From Clostridia bacterium BRH_c25 (GTDB lineage Bacteria; Bacillota_A; Clostridia; Lutisporales; Lutisporaceae): a stretch of 25,933 nt of DNA. A program made the position numbers and the translations under genes. The notes under the pieces were generated by a model. The model was not told where the DNA came from and searched no databases. It saw only the letters and a program-made list of their open reading frames with translations. This document shows positions 13,499 through 21,909 of the stretch, in pieces; position 1 is the first letter of the stretch, and each line of letters opens with the position of its first letter. The stretch is taken from assembly GCA_001515955.1 (NCBI GenBank), contig LOES01000146.1, positions 1 to 25,933 on the forward strand, read 5' to 3'.

Positions 13499-15148
13499 TT
13501 ATGAAGCATCATGGTTTAAAAAGCTATCAAACATAATAGCAATTTGAAATTGCAGGCGGTAGGGCATTGAAAATGGATCATACTTAAAAAGCTTCGAGAT
13601 TTTTTTCTTACGCTGCAGAACGGTATTTTTGTGTAAAAAAAGTTTTTCCGCTGCTCCTATGGTATCCATATCAGATAATATGAGCATCTTGAAGGTGGGG
13701 AGCAATTGAGTATTATTTTCTTCGTCATATTGCTTTATGGGTAAGAGTAAATTATCGACTATCATTCTGGCTTTATATATATCTATGCTGTCGCGGATAA
13801 AAGAATAAACCTGAACTTCTTCAAAAAATGTGCATTTTGGCTTTTCAAAAATACGGTTTGAAATCCTTAACGCAGATAATGCTTCCTGATAGCTGTTTTT
13901 AATATTGGAAATGCTGTCGTAATATCCGCCAATTCCTATTGACACGGGCAAATTAAGAGCAAGGGCAACAGTATTCCTTAGTTGCTCGCCTATTTTTAAC
14001 ATACGTTGCTGGGTAGCTGATGCATCTTTTTCACTGCTAAATAAAATTAAAATCTTATCACTGAAGTTAATCATAACATTTTCCGGTGCGAAATAGGATA
14101 GTTCATTGTGTACAGTATTATAAAAATCGGTTTTGATTTTCTGTAATTGGTTTTCTGAATATTGTACACTGAACTCTGAAAAATTAAAAATATCCACAAT
14201 CATGGTAACCTTTATTTTTGACATATCATATCCCAAGGCTAAACCTCTTTGCAAGGCTGTTTCTTCATCAGTGAAATTCCACATAACAAGATCATTGATA
14301 TAATCATGCTTGAGAAGAACGTTATAATCCTTGAGGTTAATCTTATTAAGGGTTATAATTCCCAAGGCATTTTTTGTTTGAGCAATAGAAATAGAATCTA
14401 ACTCATTCAAATTGGAGGCATTAAAAACAGCCATGACTCCGTAATACATCATACTGCTTACCACAGGGGCTAATAGAATTGTACTTTTGCAGTCTATCGA
14501 AGTAATGTAAACGTCCTTTTTATCATCAATAAAGCTATTCAGATAGTCTTGAATATTCTGTTTTATATAAATATCATACTCAGGAGAGAGAGCGTTATGA
14601 GATGATGATACACATACATTATTATGGCTATAGAAGCATACCGGCCGGTTAATCAGCTTGCTAAGTGTCGCAACAATGTCATCAAAGTCCTTCTCCTCCA
14701 GCATAAGATTTGTCATTTTATCATAAATGCGCATAGCGTGTTCAAGCTTTTGATTCTGTGTTTGGAGGAGACTGTCTAATATGGGGGAGATGATGTCTAT
14801 ATAGGCGGTATTCGGGGGAACAAGTATCAAAGGGAAATCAAGCTCGTTGCATAAGTCAATGAGCAGTTTGGAAACAGAATCAAGAACAAGTCCTACATGT
14901 GAAAGAATAAGTCCGCTGGCCTTGCACTTTTTTAGCATGCGAATCACGTCCAACTGTGCATCAACACTGCTGACAATGGAGTAAAAGGCAGATATCTCAA
15001 TTTGCCCCTCTTTAATGAAAGTAGTAGCTTTGGGTATTTCTAAAACGCTTACACTAGTAACAATATTAGACAAGCCTTTATGACCGGCTATTACCTCTCC
15101 GGTAGTCAGCGGCTCTAATTTCATTACGGCTTCCACAGTTAGTTTCAT
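13499..15148 (-). CDS. PucR-family transcriptional regulator
   Basis: The 549-residue product has three parts. The N-terminal PucR ligand-sensing domain (about 8-125) opens VEAVMKLEPLTTGEVIAG. A central region includes a GGDEF-like, GAF-like part (about 285-420) with PVSIGIGG. The C-terminal PucR helix-turn-helix (about 470-545) has LFLHKNTVLQRKKKI, the usual signature. Family members control purine, allantoin or other nitrogen-compound catabolism. The start ATG at 15148 has GGAGGTGA six bases upstream on the minus strand. It is divergent from the DUF1177-led operon, which is the expected arrangement for a local activator or repressor. Its own promoter overlaps the start region of that operon. 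The ligand is unknown. Confidence 0.9.
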   Translation of the reverse strand: MKLTVEAVMKLEPLTTGEVIAGHKGLSNIVTSVSVLEIPKATTFIKEGQIEISAFYSIVSSVDAQLDVIRMLKKCKASGLILSHVGLVLDSVSKLLIDLCNELDFPLILVPPNTAYIDIISPILDSLLQTQNQKLEHAMRIYDKMTNLMLEEKDFDDIVATLSKLINRPVCFYSHNNVCVSSSHNALSPEYDIYIKQNIQDYLNSFIDDKKDVYITSIDCKSTILLAPVVSSMMYYGVMAVFNASNLNELDSISIAQTKNALGIITLNKINLKDYNVLLKHDYINDLVMWNFTDEETALQRGLALGYDMSKIKVTMIVDIFNFSEFSVQYSENQLQKIKTDFYNTVHNELSYFAPENVMINFSDKILILFSSEKDASATQQRMLKIGEQLRNTVALALNLPVSIGIGGYYDSISNIKNSYQEALSALRISNRIFEKPKCTFFEEVQVYSFIRDSIDIYKARMIVDNLLLPIKQYDEENNTQLLPTFKMLILSDMDTIGAAEKLFLHKNTVLQRKKKISKLFKYDPFSMPYRLQFQIAIMFDSFLNHDAS

Positions 15149-15178
15149 ATGTCACCTCCGGATAAATAGCAACGGCTA

Positions 15179-15258
15179 TTGTGCAAAGCCCACAAAAATC
15201 TGTGTACAAAGTCACTAAAATCAGTGAAAATAGTGTGCGCAAAAACATTTTGTACTGT
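15179..15258. promoter_or_regulatory. Cluster of TGTGyACAAA-like boxes in the pucR-DUF1177 gap
   Basis: Related words lie in the divergent gap: TTGTGCAAAG (15179-15188), TGTGTACAAAG (15201-15211), TGTGCGCAAAA (15234-15244) and, inverted, TTTTGTACTGT (15248-15258). GTACAAA and its complement TTTGTAC are about 45 bases apart. They are candidate sites for the PucR-type regulator; the inverted one lies at the predicted start of its own transcript. The small inverted repeat TCACT/AGTGA (15212-15227) sits between them. Confidence 0.45.
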
Positions 15259-15264
15259 GATAGT

Positions 15265-15292
15265 ATTATAGCATGAAATCAGGGTAGGTGAA
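15265..15292 (-). promoter_or_regulatory. Promoter of the pucR-type gene (extended -10)
   Basis: On the minus strand TTCACC, 16 bases, then TGC-TATAAT (complement of 15265-15270) makes a good extended -10 promoter. Its -35 box covers the ribosome site of the divergent DUF1177 gene, so the two transcripts overlap in control. Confidence 0.6.
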
Positions 15293-15295
15293 AGA

Positions 15296-16225
15296 ATGAT
15301 GCTTAAACAAACGTTAGAAATTTTTGAAATCCTTGACAGAGCAGATGTGAATGGACAAAAGGTAAAAGAGATTTTTGAAAATCATGGTACAGAAAGTATC
15401 GAAATTATCGAGCTAATTGGCGTAAATGGCAAAACAGATTTTGTCAGGATACTTATTAAAGGCACAAACGGAAGATGTTCAGGAGGAGACGCACCAACGT
15501 TGGGAATTACCGGCAGGCTTGGAGGCCTTGGAGCCAGGCCGGTAAAAACAGGATTTGTTTCAGACGGAGATGGAGCACTGACAGCCCTTGCTGTGGCACT
15601 GAAGCTTGTTGATATGGCAAATGCCGGAGACAGACTATGGGGAGATGTTATCGTTACAACACATATCTGTCCTGATGCGCCTACAATAGAGCATTATCCC
15701 GTCATGATGATGGGATCACCTGTCGATACCAGTACAATTAATCAGTTGGAAGTTGAAAGCAGCGTTGATGCTGTTTTATCAGTGGACACAACTAAAGGGA
15801 ATAAAATTATAAACCATAAGGGGTTTGCCATTTCTTGTACAGTAAAGGAGGGATATTTGCTTAGAGTCAGTGATGATTTATTGGAAATTATGATGAGAGT
15901 TACCGGCAGGCTTCCGGCGGTGTTCGCACTTACCCAGCAAGATATTACACCTTATGGGAATGGTATATATCACCTGAATAGTATCTTGCAGCCAGCTACC
16001 GCAACCGATGCTCCTGTAGTAGGTGTGGCTATTACAACCGAAACTGCGGTTGCAGGATGTGCAACGGGTGCAACACATATTATGGATATTGAAACAGCAG
16101 CAAGATTTGTAACAGAAGTTGCCAAGGACTTTACAGAGGGAAAATGCTCTTTCTATGATGCAGAAGAGTATGAGAAAATAGTGAAGCTGTATGGAAGCAT
16201 GAAGCACTTTCAACTTAGTGAATAA
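15296..16225 (+). CDS. DUF1177 family protein
   Basis: The 309-residue product matches my knowledge of the DUF1177 family along its length: an N-terminal LKQTLEIFEILD, a glycine-rich segment GGDAPTLGITGRLGGLGARP, VSDGDGALTAL, the motif THICPDAPT (H123, D127) and SVDTTKGNKIINHKGFAIS. Conserved His and Asp residues suggest a metal or catalytic site, but no activity is known to me. Family members often lie beside peptide transporters and amidohydrolase-type genes, as here. There are two consecutive ATG codons (15296, 15299) after TAGGTGAAAG, and either may be used. It is the first gene of the operon divergent from the PucR-type regulator and is probably a catabolic enzyme. Confidence 0.85.
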   Translation: MMLKQTLEIFEILDRADVNGQKVKEIFENHGTESIEIIELIGVNGKTDFVRILIKGTNGRCSGGDAPTLGITGRLGGLGARPVKTGFVSDGDGALTALAVALKLVDMANAGDRLWGDVIVTTHICPDAPTIEHYPVMMMGSPVDTSTINQLEVESSVDAVLSVDTTKGNKIINHKGFAISCTVKEGYLLRVSDDLLEIMMRVTGRLPAVFALTQQDITPYGNGIYHLNSILQPATATDAPVVGVAITTETAVAGCATGATHIMDIETAARFVTEVAKDFTEGKCSFYDAEEYEKIVKLYGSMKHFQLSE

Positions 16226-16250
16226 ATAAGAATTGATTGAGGTATAAAGC

Positions 16251-17057
16251 ATGAGCAGAAAGATCAAGATTGCCTTGGGACAAATTACATCAAGGCTTGG
16301 TGATGTTGAGCACAATGTAAAAAAGGCAGTAGAATTTATTGTACAAGCAGCTGATAAAGGTGCTGACATCATTTGTATGCCTGAGCTATTTGCCACCGGG
16401 TACAACTTGAGTATTTTAGAAGATAGGGCTATCAGTCTAAGTCGGGGATATGGACAGTTTATTTCTGATCAGATGTCAAAGGCGGCAAGAGACAACGGCA
16501 TTTACGTAATAGCATCCTTTGGAACAGTTAACGAAATTGATAATAAAGTTTATAATGCAGCTTTGCTGTTTGATCGTAGCGGAGATAAGGTGGGGAGCTT
16601 CTATAAAACCCATGCCTTTGCTCTCGAAAAAAAATATTTTACTGAGGGCTGGCAATATCCGGTCTTTAATACGGCTATTGGGAAGATTGGTATTTTGATA
16701 TGTTATGATGCAGGCTTTCCGGAGGCTGCACGGACTCTATGCTTAAATGGTGCTGAGATTATCTTTATACCGGCTGCCTGGAGGGTACAAGACAAGAATT
16801 CATGGCTTTTGAATGTGCCATCCCGTGCACTGGAAAATCAGCTTTATACTGTTGGGGTAAACAGATCAGGGCATGAGGGAGAACTTCACCTTTTTGGCAA
16901 GAGTATGGTGTGCAATCCGTTAGGCGAGATTACAATGCAAATGGATTATGATTCAGACGAAATTGCGGTCAGTGAAATAGACCTTGATGAGGTTGAAAAA
17001 TGCAGGGATGGATGGGGTTATTTAAAAGACAGGAGGCCTCAAATTTACCGATTATGA
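16251..17057 (+). CDS. Carbon-nitrogen hydrolase (nitrilase superfamily amidase)
   Basis: The 268-residue product has the complete Glu-Lys-Cys triad: E45 (MPELFATG), K119 (FYKTHAF) and C151 (GILICYDAGFPE), with the extra structural glutamate E126 before YFTEG. This family hydrolyses amides, N-carbamoyl groups or, more rarely, nitriles, releasing ammonia. Its size fits the omega-amidase or N-carbamoyl-amidohydrolase-like branches rather than true nitrilases. The start ATG 16251 follows GAGG by nine bases, 25 bases after the DUF1177 stop. Within this operon it would release nitrogen from an imported amide or ring-opened product. The substrate is not readable from sequence. Confidence 0.9.
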   Translation: MSRKIKIALGQITSRLGDVEHNVKKAVEFIVQAADKGADIICMPELFATGYNLSILEDRAISLSRGYGQFISDQMSKAARDNGIYVIASFGTVNEIDNKVYNAALLFDRSGDKVGSFYKTHAFALEKKYFTEGWQYPVFNTAIGKIGILICYDAGFPEAARTLCLNGAEIIFIPAAWRVQDKNSWLLNVPSRALENQLYTVGVNRSGHEGELHLFGKSMVCNPLGEITMQMDYDSDEIAVSEIDLDEVEKCRDGWGYLKDRRPQIYRL

Positions 17058-17088
17058 CATAATTATAAAATATTATGGAGGGGTTTAT

Positions 17089-17142
17089 ATGGCAAATAAA
17101 ACACTGACAACACGCCAAGAGGCAGAGGATTTTGTGAAATGA
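17089..17142 (+). pseudogene. 17-codon DUF917-like N-terminal stub, possible leader peptide
   Basis: ATG at 17089, with GGAGGGG seven bases upstream, opens a frame of 17 codons (MANKTLTTRQEAEDFVK) that ends at TGA 17140-17142. The stop overlaps the nitroreductase ATG (ATGA). LTTRQEAEDFVK matches LKTRQEVEDFVR at the N-terminus of the DUF917 protein at 24787 at nine of twelve positions, and GAGGATTTTGT is identical in both (17125-17135 and 24826-24836). It therefore looks like the remaining start of a second DUF917 gene whose body was lost. Because its ribosome site is strong and the nitroreductase has no other, it may now work as a translational-coupling leader. Confidence 0.6.
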
Positions 17143-17675
17143 CATTTGATGAGCTAATTGTTACAAGAAGAAGCGTGAGACAGTATAATGGGGAAAAGGT
17201 CGAAAAGGAAAAGCTTGAGGCGCTTGTAAATGCGGCAATATGGGCTCCGACGGCAAGTAACCTTCAACTATGGCATTTTGTGGTGATACAAGAAGAAAAA
17301 AAACTTGAAAAAATCAAACTGTTTTCACCCGGTATGCCCAAAACAGCCCATTGTGTTATAGCAATTTGTGTTGACCTTTCTGATGCGGAGGCTAGAGGCG
17401 GAGCGTTCGCCAGAAGGAATGCACCTGTAGACATTGCTTTTGCGGCACAGAATATTTTGCTGAAAGCCCATGAGCTAGGCCTTGGAGCTTGTGTAGTTAA
17501 ATCCTATAATGAAAAATCTGTAGGTCAGATTTTAGGGCTGTCAAGTGAAGTTGCTGCACTGATGCTTATAACTGTAGGGTACTATGAAAATCCTCCCAAA
17601 GCTCCGACAAGAAAAAGTCTTTCTGAAGTGATTCATTATGAAGGTTGGGAGAGCGAGGCAAAAGCAAATGAATAG
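17139..17675 (+). CDS. Nitroreductase-family flavoprotein
   Basis: The 178-residue product is a single nitroreductase domain. Typical features are the N-terminal FMN-phosphate-binding segment TRRSVRQY (9-16), the APTASNLQLWHFVVI stretch (about 37-51), and the C-terminal GLGACVV. Members use FMN and NAD(P)H for two-electron reductions of nitro groups, quinones or activated double bonds, or for dehydrogenation of peptide-like substrates. The ATG at 17139 overlaps the stop of a 17-codon frame with a strong ribosome site, so it depends on coupling to it. The stop overlaps the start of the next small gene by eight bases. In this operon a redox step on a cyclic or unsaturated intermediate is likelier than nitro detoxification; that is inference. 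Confidence 0.87.
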   Translation: MTFDELIVTRRSVRQYNGEKVEKEKLEALVNAAIWAPTASNLQLWHFVVIQEEKKLEKIKLFSPGMPKTAHCVIAICVDLSDAEARGGAFARRNAPVDIAFAAQNILLKAHELGLGACVVKSYNEKSVGQILGLSSEVAALMLITVGYYENPPKAPTRKSLSEVIHYEGWESEAKANE

Positions 17676-17943
17676 AGATGATCAGGACAGAATATTTTCT
17701 TATTTGATAACAAGTGCAAAAGGATGTATAGATGAACCGCCTTTATATGGCCCATTAAGACTGCTGGATGCGTATTCAATACTGCTGGGAATGCAAAAGC
17801 GTGAGGATACGGATGAATTTTACTTCGAGTTGGGTAAGCAGATAGAAAGCTTCAAGAATAAGTGTATGGGTGATGAAAAGCAGTTTATTGAAGGGCTTGA
17901 CCAAGCACTTGAGTCATTAACTAATTATATTATTTATAAATGA
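17668..17943 (+). CDS. Small helical protein (91 aa), possibly DUF6092-like
   Basis: The product is a small, mostly helical, soluble protein without signal or membrane segment. The stretch YLITSAKGCIDEPPLYGP followed by RLLDAYSILL recalls a short family I know as DUF6092, but I am not certain of the name. ATG 17668 is preferred: GAGG lies nine bases upstream and the start overlaps the nitroreductase stop by eight bases, a coupling pattern seen elsewhere in this operon. A start at 17638 would add ten residues with no ribosome site. The next gene follows after 22 bases. It could be an accessory or small subunit for a neighbour such as the nitroreductase or the NicX-like protein. No catalytic motif is visible. 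Confidence 0.7.
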   Translation: MNRDDQDRIFSYLITSAKGCIDEPPLYGPLRLLDAYSILLGMQKREDTDEFYFELGKQIESFKNKCMGDEKQFIEGLDQALESLTNYIIYK

Positions 17944-17965
17944 CAAAAGAAGGGTGGTATTATTT

Positions 17966-19009
17966 ATGCCGGGTATGTACTCGTTGGAACTAGGGAAAGC
18001 CGGATATATCATAGCAAAAGACATGTGCAAAATTCAGCCGGGCGAATCAGTGCTGATTACAGTTGATTCGGTAATGGATTTTGCACCGGTTGAAGCAGTG
18101 GCTCAGGCTGCCGAAGCACTTGGAGCAAAGGTTATGGTTGCATGGCATTCAACTCCGTCAGGGTATGGAAAGGTTGCAGATGCAAGACTGCCTGAACCGC
18201 TGAAGGTTGCGATACCTGCAGCAGATGTATGGATTGAGTTTAATAATCAGTGGCTTCTTTATTCATCCCCTTGGATAGAAGCCATGGGTAACGGGAAAAC
18301 ACGCTATCTTTTCCTTGGAGGACTTGATAAAGAGCAAGTTACAAGATGTATTGCAAATCTTGATATGAATCTGCAGAGCCAGTTTCAGAATAAGGTTGTT
18401 GAGCTAACTGCTAAAGTTGAGAAAATGAGGATTACATCGCCGGGTGGAACAGATGTTTCCTTCGAAAATGATCAGTCGAGACCGATCTTGAATGAGCTTG
18501 GCGCTGCGACCCCCGGAGCTCACTTCCTGATTGGACAGATGGGCTGGGCTCCTATTGAAACCAGCATTAACGGCACAATAGTATTTGACGGTTCATTCTC
18601 CGGAGGTGGAGAGGCGGAGCTTGGCGTTCTGGCAAATCCAATTGAGTTGACTGTTAAAGCAGGTAAGATAGTTGATATTAAGGGCAAAGAAGAAGCTAAG
18701 CTTGTTGCTAAATGGCTTGCTGCATTTGATGACCTAAGAATGTATAATCTGGCTCATATTTCTTATGGCTTTAATCCCGGCTCAAAGCTTTGCGGTTTAT
18801 GTACCGAGGATGAAAGGATATGGGGGGCAACAGAATGGGGGATAGGTTATCAAGGGCCAATGTTTGAAGGAGGGCTTGGTGACGCCGCAACTCATGCTGA
18901 TGGTATCTGCCTGAATTCAACAATCTGGGTTGGAGATGAAAAGCTTACTGATAATGGGAAAGTTGTTCACCCTGAATTGATTTCAATTGCGCGACAGATG
19001 GGAAAATAA
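17966..19009 (+). CDS. NicX/aminopeptidase-M29-like metalloprotein
   Basis: The 347-residue product belongs to the broad fold shared by M29 aminopeptidases (AmpS/AmpT) and 2,5-dihydroxypyridine 5,6-dioxygenase NicX. Possible metal ligands are H264 (NLAHISYG) and H310 with D312 (THADG); the H...HxD spacing is like that of the iron site in NicX. An Asn/Pro-rich segment, ELGVLANP, corresponds to the region of the M29 glutamates. It could be a ring-cleaving dioxygenase or a hydrolase/peptidase. In an apparent anaerobe a hydrolase is easier to accept. ATG 17966 is chosen because AAGGGTGG lies eight bases upstream; a GTG at 17954 would add four residues and overlaps that site. Confidence 0.75.
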   Translation: MPGMYSLELGKAGYIIAKDMCKIQPGESVLITVDSVMDFAPVEAVAQAAEALGAKVMVAWHSTPSGYGKVADARLPEPLKVAIPAADVWIEFNNQWLLYSSPWIEAMGNGKTRYLFLGGLDKEQVTRCIANLDMNLQSQFQNKVVELTAKVEKMRITSPGGTDVSFENDQSRPILNELGAATPGAHFLIGQMGWAPIETSINGTIVFDGSFSGGGEAELGVLANPIELTVKAGKIVDIKGKEEAKLVAKWLAAFDDLRMYNLAHISYGFNPGSKLCGLCTEDERIWGATEWGIGYQGPMFEGGLGDAATHADGICLNSTIWVGDEKLTDNGKVVHPELISIARQMGK

Positions 19010-19048
19010 GTCACGCACCAGAAAAATAGAATGAGGAGGAAAATGTAA

Positions 19049-20737
19049 ATGAAGAGAAGGTTATTAGCATTACTCTTGGTCGCTTGCATGGCTATAAGCC
19101 TTGCGGCATGTACACCCGGGGGAAACTCGAATACTACATCGAATACCCCGTCAAGCAGCAGTGAAACGACAGTTACTGCTCAAGGAGATATGTTGAGCAT
19201 CATTAGAATGACAGAGGACTGGCCAACATATTTTGACCCGGCGGTGGGCAGCGACTTCTCCGACAGCATCACATTGGTCAATATTTATGACCCGCTGGTA
19301 TTTCCGCAAATAGATGGTGTAGCTGCTCCACATATAGCAAAGGAGTGGCAAGTATCGGAGGATGGTCTTAAATATACCTTCAAAATCCGTGATGATGTTA
19401 AGTTCCACAGTGGCAACATCATGAAGGCCAGTGACGTTGCATTCAGCATGAATAGAATGCTCACTATCGGAGAAGGTTATGCCTATCTTTACAAGGGAGT
19501 TGTAAAGGAAGCTGAAGCAGTAGATGATACCACAGTAGTCATGACACTTGAAAGACCTTTTGGACCCTTTATCTCATCGCTGATCCGCTTTATGATTGTC
19601 GAGGAAAAACTCGTTATGGAACACCTTGATAAAAGCACTGCAACCTATGGAGAATTTGGTGATTATGGCAAGCAGTGGCTGCTGACAAATGATGCAGGCT
19701 CAGGCCCATACTTTGCAAAGGAAGTGAAGCTTGAGGAGTATGTTCTCGGCGAACAGTTCCCGGATTATTTCCTTGGATGGGAAGAGGATGCTCCGAAGTA
19801 CTTTAAATTATCGGGTGCTATTGAACCGGTTTCGGTCAGGACAGCAATGGCGAACAAAGAACTTGAAATTACAGATGAAATTCAGCCCCTTGAAAATTAT
19901 AATACTATGGATACATTTGAAGGCGTAGATGTTATTGCTTACGAAAGCGGCACTAATATGAATCTTTGTTTAAATACTAAAAAGGCGCCGACGGATGATA
20001 TACACTTCAGAAAAGCTATGGCTTATTGTTTTGATTATGACACAGTTCTGGAACAAATTTATCCGGGTGCCAAGCGGTCCTTCGGAACAGTTCCGGGAAT
20101 TATCCCAGGAGCTAATCGCGATATAGTGCCATATCAGTACAATCTTGAAAAAGCGAAGGAAGAACTTGCGCTATCTAAATATGCTAACGATCCAAGCAAA
20201 TGGAATATTACAATGTCGTGGTGTGCAGAGGTTCCTGAACAAGAGAAAATTGCCTTGCTTCTTCAGGCGAACCTTGCCGAGCTTGGAGTTAAAATCGAAG
20301 TTACAAAGAAGCCCTTTGGTTCAATGATTGCAGATGCACAGACAGTTGAAACAACACCGAATGCTTCATTGGTTAATACTTCTCCAAGCTACTTTGAAGC
20401 AGGAGCCATGCTTAAGACAAGATATCATTCATCGTCTACCGGAACTTGGGAGCAGATGGAATGGGTTCAAAATGATGAACTTGACGCTATGATTGAAGAT
20501 GCTCTGGCAACAACTGACATGGATGAACGTTTTGAGAAGTATAAGAAGATTCAGGTTTTCATTAACGATCTTTGTCCGACACTCTGGCTTTTTGACTGGG
20601 TAGAAAAGCGCGCATGCCAGGTTGGATATGTTGACTGGAATCCTTATCTATTCCTCAAGGAAGGCAAAAGCTTCGTTTATCCTATGGGCTATAGTCTTTA
20701 TGTCCATAACATGAAGGTTTATCCTGATAAGAGATAA
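19049..20737 (+). CDS. ABC transporter substrate-binding lipoprotein (SBP_bac_5, Opp/Dpp type)
   Basis: The 562-residue product opens with a lipoprotein signal (lipobox LAAC, C21 lipidated) and a Ser/Thr/Asn-rich linker (22-47). The rest is a family-5 binding domain, with the typical PHIAKEWQVSEDGLKYTFKIRDDVKFHSG segment split here as PHIAKEWQVSEDG and KFHSG. Such proteins, anchored outside the membrane, deliver di- or oligopeptides, nickel or other small solutes to the permeases that follow. The ATG 19049 follows GAGGAGG by nine bases. It sits between the enzymes and the permease genes. Specificity is not readable; the neighbours suggest a small amide or cyclic dipeptide-like solute. Confidence 0.92.
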   Translation: MKRRLLALLLVACMAISLAACTPGGNSNTTSNTPSSSSETTVTAQGDMLSIIRMTEDWPTYFDPAVGSDFSDSITLVNIYDPLVFPQIDGVAAPHIAKEWQVSEDGLKYTFKIRDDVKFHSGNIMKASDVAFSMNRMLTIGEGYAYLYKGVVKEAEAVDDTTVVMTLERPFGPFISSLIRFMIVEEKLVMEHLDKSTATYGEFGDYGKQWLLTNDAGSGPYFAKEVKLEEYVLGEQFPDYFLGWEEDAPKYFKLSGAIEPVSVRTAMANKELEITDEIQPLENYNTMDTFEGVDVIAYESGTNMNLCLNTKKAPTDDIHFRKAMAYCFDYDTVLEQIYPGAKRSFGTVPGIIPGANRDIVPYQYNLEKAKEELALSKYANDPSKWNITMSWCAEVPEQEKIALLLQANLAELGVKIEVTKKPFGSMIADAQTVETTPNASLVNTSPSYFEAGAMLKTRYHSSSTGTWEQMEWVQNDELDAMIEDALATTDMDERFEKYKKIQVFINDLCPTLWLFDWVEKRACQVGYVDWNPYLFLKEGKSFVYPMGYSLYVHNMKVYPDKR

Positions 20738-20762
20738 TTAGTGCTATAGAAAACTAAATAAT

Positions 20763-20845
20763 GGGGCTCTTTCAAAAGGGTAAAACGCAATAATCTCCTG
20801 TAATATCAGTGAAGGTTCAGGTGCCTGCCCAAATGTGAGAGCCCC
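20763..20845 (+). other. Inverted repeat in the binding-protein/permease gap
   Basis: GGGGCTCT (20763-20770) can pair with AGAGCCCC (20838-20845), extended with a mismatch by CA/TG, around a loop of about 67 bases. It lies in the 146-base gap between the binding-protein and permease genes. It may lower downstream expression, as is common in such operons. The T run after it is weak (CTTTGTAAT). Confidence 0.4.
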
Positions 20846-20883
20846 CTTTGTAATAAATTATATAGCAAAGGAGGATAAAATAG

Positions 20884-21909
20884 ATGCTGGTAAATTGGTT
20901 GAAAAAGATAGGAACATATTTTTTGGTTCTCTTGGGGCTTTCCATTCTTGTATTCATAATTGGAAGAGTAATTCCGGGAGACCCTGCGAGACAGGCTCTC
21001 GGTCCCAGAGCACCGGAAGAAGTCGTACAGTCACTCAGGGAAGAAATGCACCTTGACAAGCCATTTGTTACGCAATACGGACTATGGCTAAAGGGAGCTT
21101 TGAAAATGGATTTGGGTAAATCACTTATGACCAGGCGTCCGGTTATGGAAGACATAAAAGAGTTTTTACCTGCAACCTTGGAGATTGTGAGTATATCGGC
21201 GATCTTGATGGCTTTAGGCGGTATCTTGCTTGGTATACTGTCTACAAAATATGCAGACTCATGGCTTGATGGTGTAATAAGGATAATTTCATATTTGGGA
21301 ATCGTTTCTCCTGCATTTGTATGGGCTATTATTTTTATGCTGGTCTTCGGGTATGCTCTCCCTATATTTCCAACAACAGGCCGCGTGGGGCTTACTATCA
21401 TATCTCCTCCGACAGTTACAGGGATGTATACCATAGACTTTTTATTAAATGGAGATACTGTGGGATTTAAAGATGCCTTATCACATTTAATTCTGCCCGC
21501 TATAGCACTTATGCTGGGTGGGTTAGCGCAGGCAGCGAGAATAACTCGTTCTTCTATGACAGAAAACTCCACTAAAGACTATATCCTTGCAGAACAGGCT
21601 TATGGTATTCCTGAGAAAAAAATACTGTTTAATTATTTACTAAAGCCCTCATTGATTCCAACTATTTCGGTTTTGTCCCTTGATATAGCCTCACTTTTTG
21701 GAAGCGCTTTTTTAGTAGAACAGCTTTTTAACTATCCCGGATTATCAAAATACGGCATGCAGGCAATGCTCAATAAAGATTTGAATGCCATATCTGCCGT
21801 TGTAATGATTCTGGGAATCGTATTTATTATTGTTAATATCTTAATAGATATAGTAGTGGCATATTTAGACCCAAGAGTGCGTTTAATGGGAGGTGAAAGC
21901 AATGAATAA
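20884..21909 (+). CDS. ABC transporter permease, OppB/DppB type
   Basis: The 341-residue protein has six likely membrane segments and the architecture of the first permease of peptide-type importers. An N-terminal helix follows the start, then the PGDPARQALGP segment, a large external loop, and the BPD_transp_1 core with an EAA-type loop (about residues 230-250, EQAYGIPEKKILFNYLLKP). That loop contacts the ATPases. ATG 20884 has GGAGG ten bases upstream. The last codons overlap the next permease start by eight bases. No other permease of this type is in the window, so the pair forms the channel of this importer. Confidence 0.93.
   Translation: MLVNWLKKIGTYFLVLLGLSILVFIIGRVIPGDPARQALGPRAPEEVVQSLREEMHLDKPFVTQYGLWLKGALKMDLGKSLMTRRPVMEDIKEFLPATLEIVSISAILMALGGILLGILSTKYADSWLDGVIRIISYLGIVSPAFVWAIIFMLVFGYALPIFPTTGRVGLTIISPPTVTGMYTIDFLLNGDTVGFKDALSHLILPAIALMLGGLAQAARITRSSMTENSTKDYILAEQAYGIPEKKILFNYLLKPSLIPTISVLSLDIASLFGSAFLVEQLFNYPGLSKYGMQAMLNKDLNAISAVVMILGIVFIIVNILIDIVVAYLDPRVRLMGGESNE

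Noticed and set aside
15230..15250. A catabolite-responsive (cre) site near TGTGCGCAAAAACA
   Set aside because: It departs from the cre consensus at several fixed positions and fits the local box array better.
20817..21572. A 251-codon minus-strand frame opposite the OppB-type permease
   Set aside because: It is the shadow of a clear permease gene; the product shows no family motif and there is no ribosome site.
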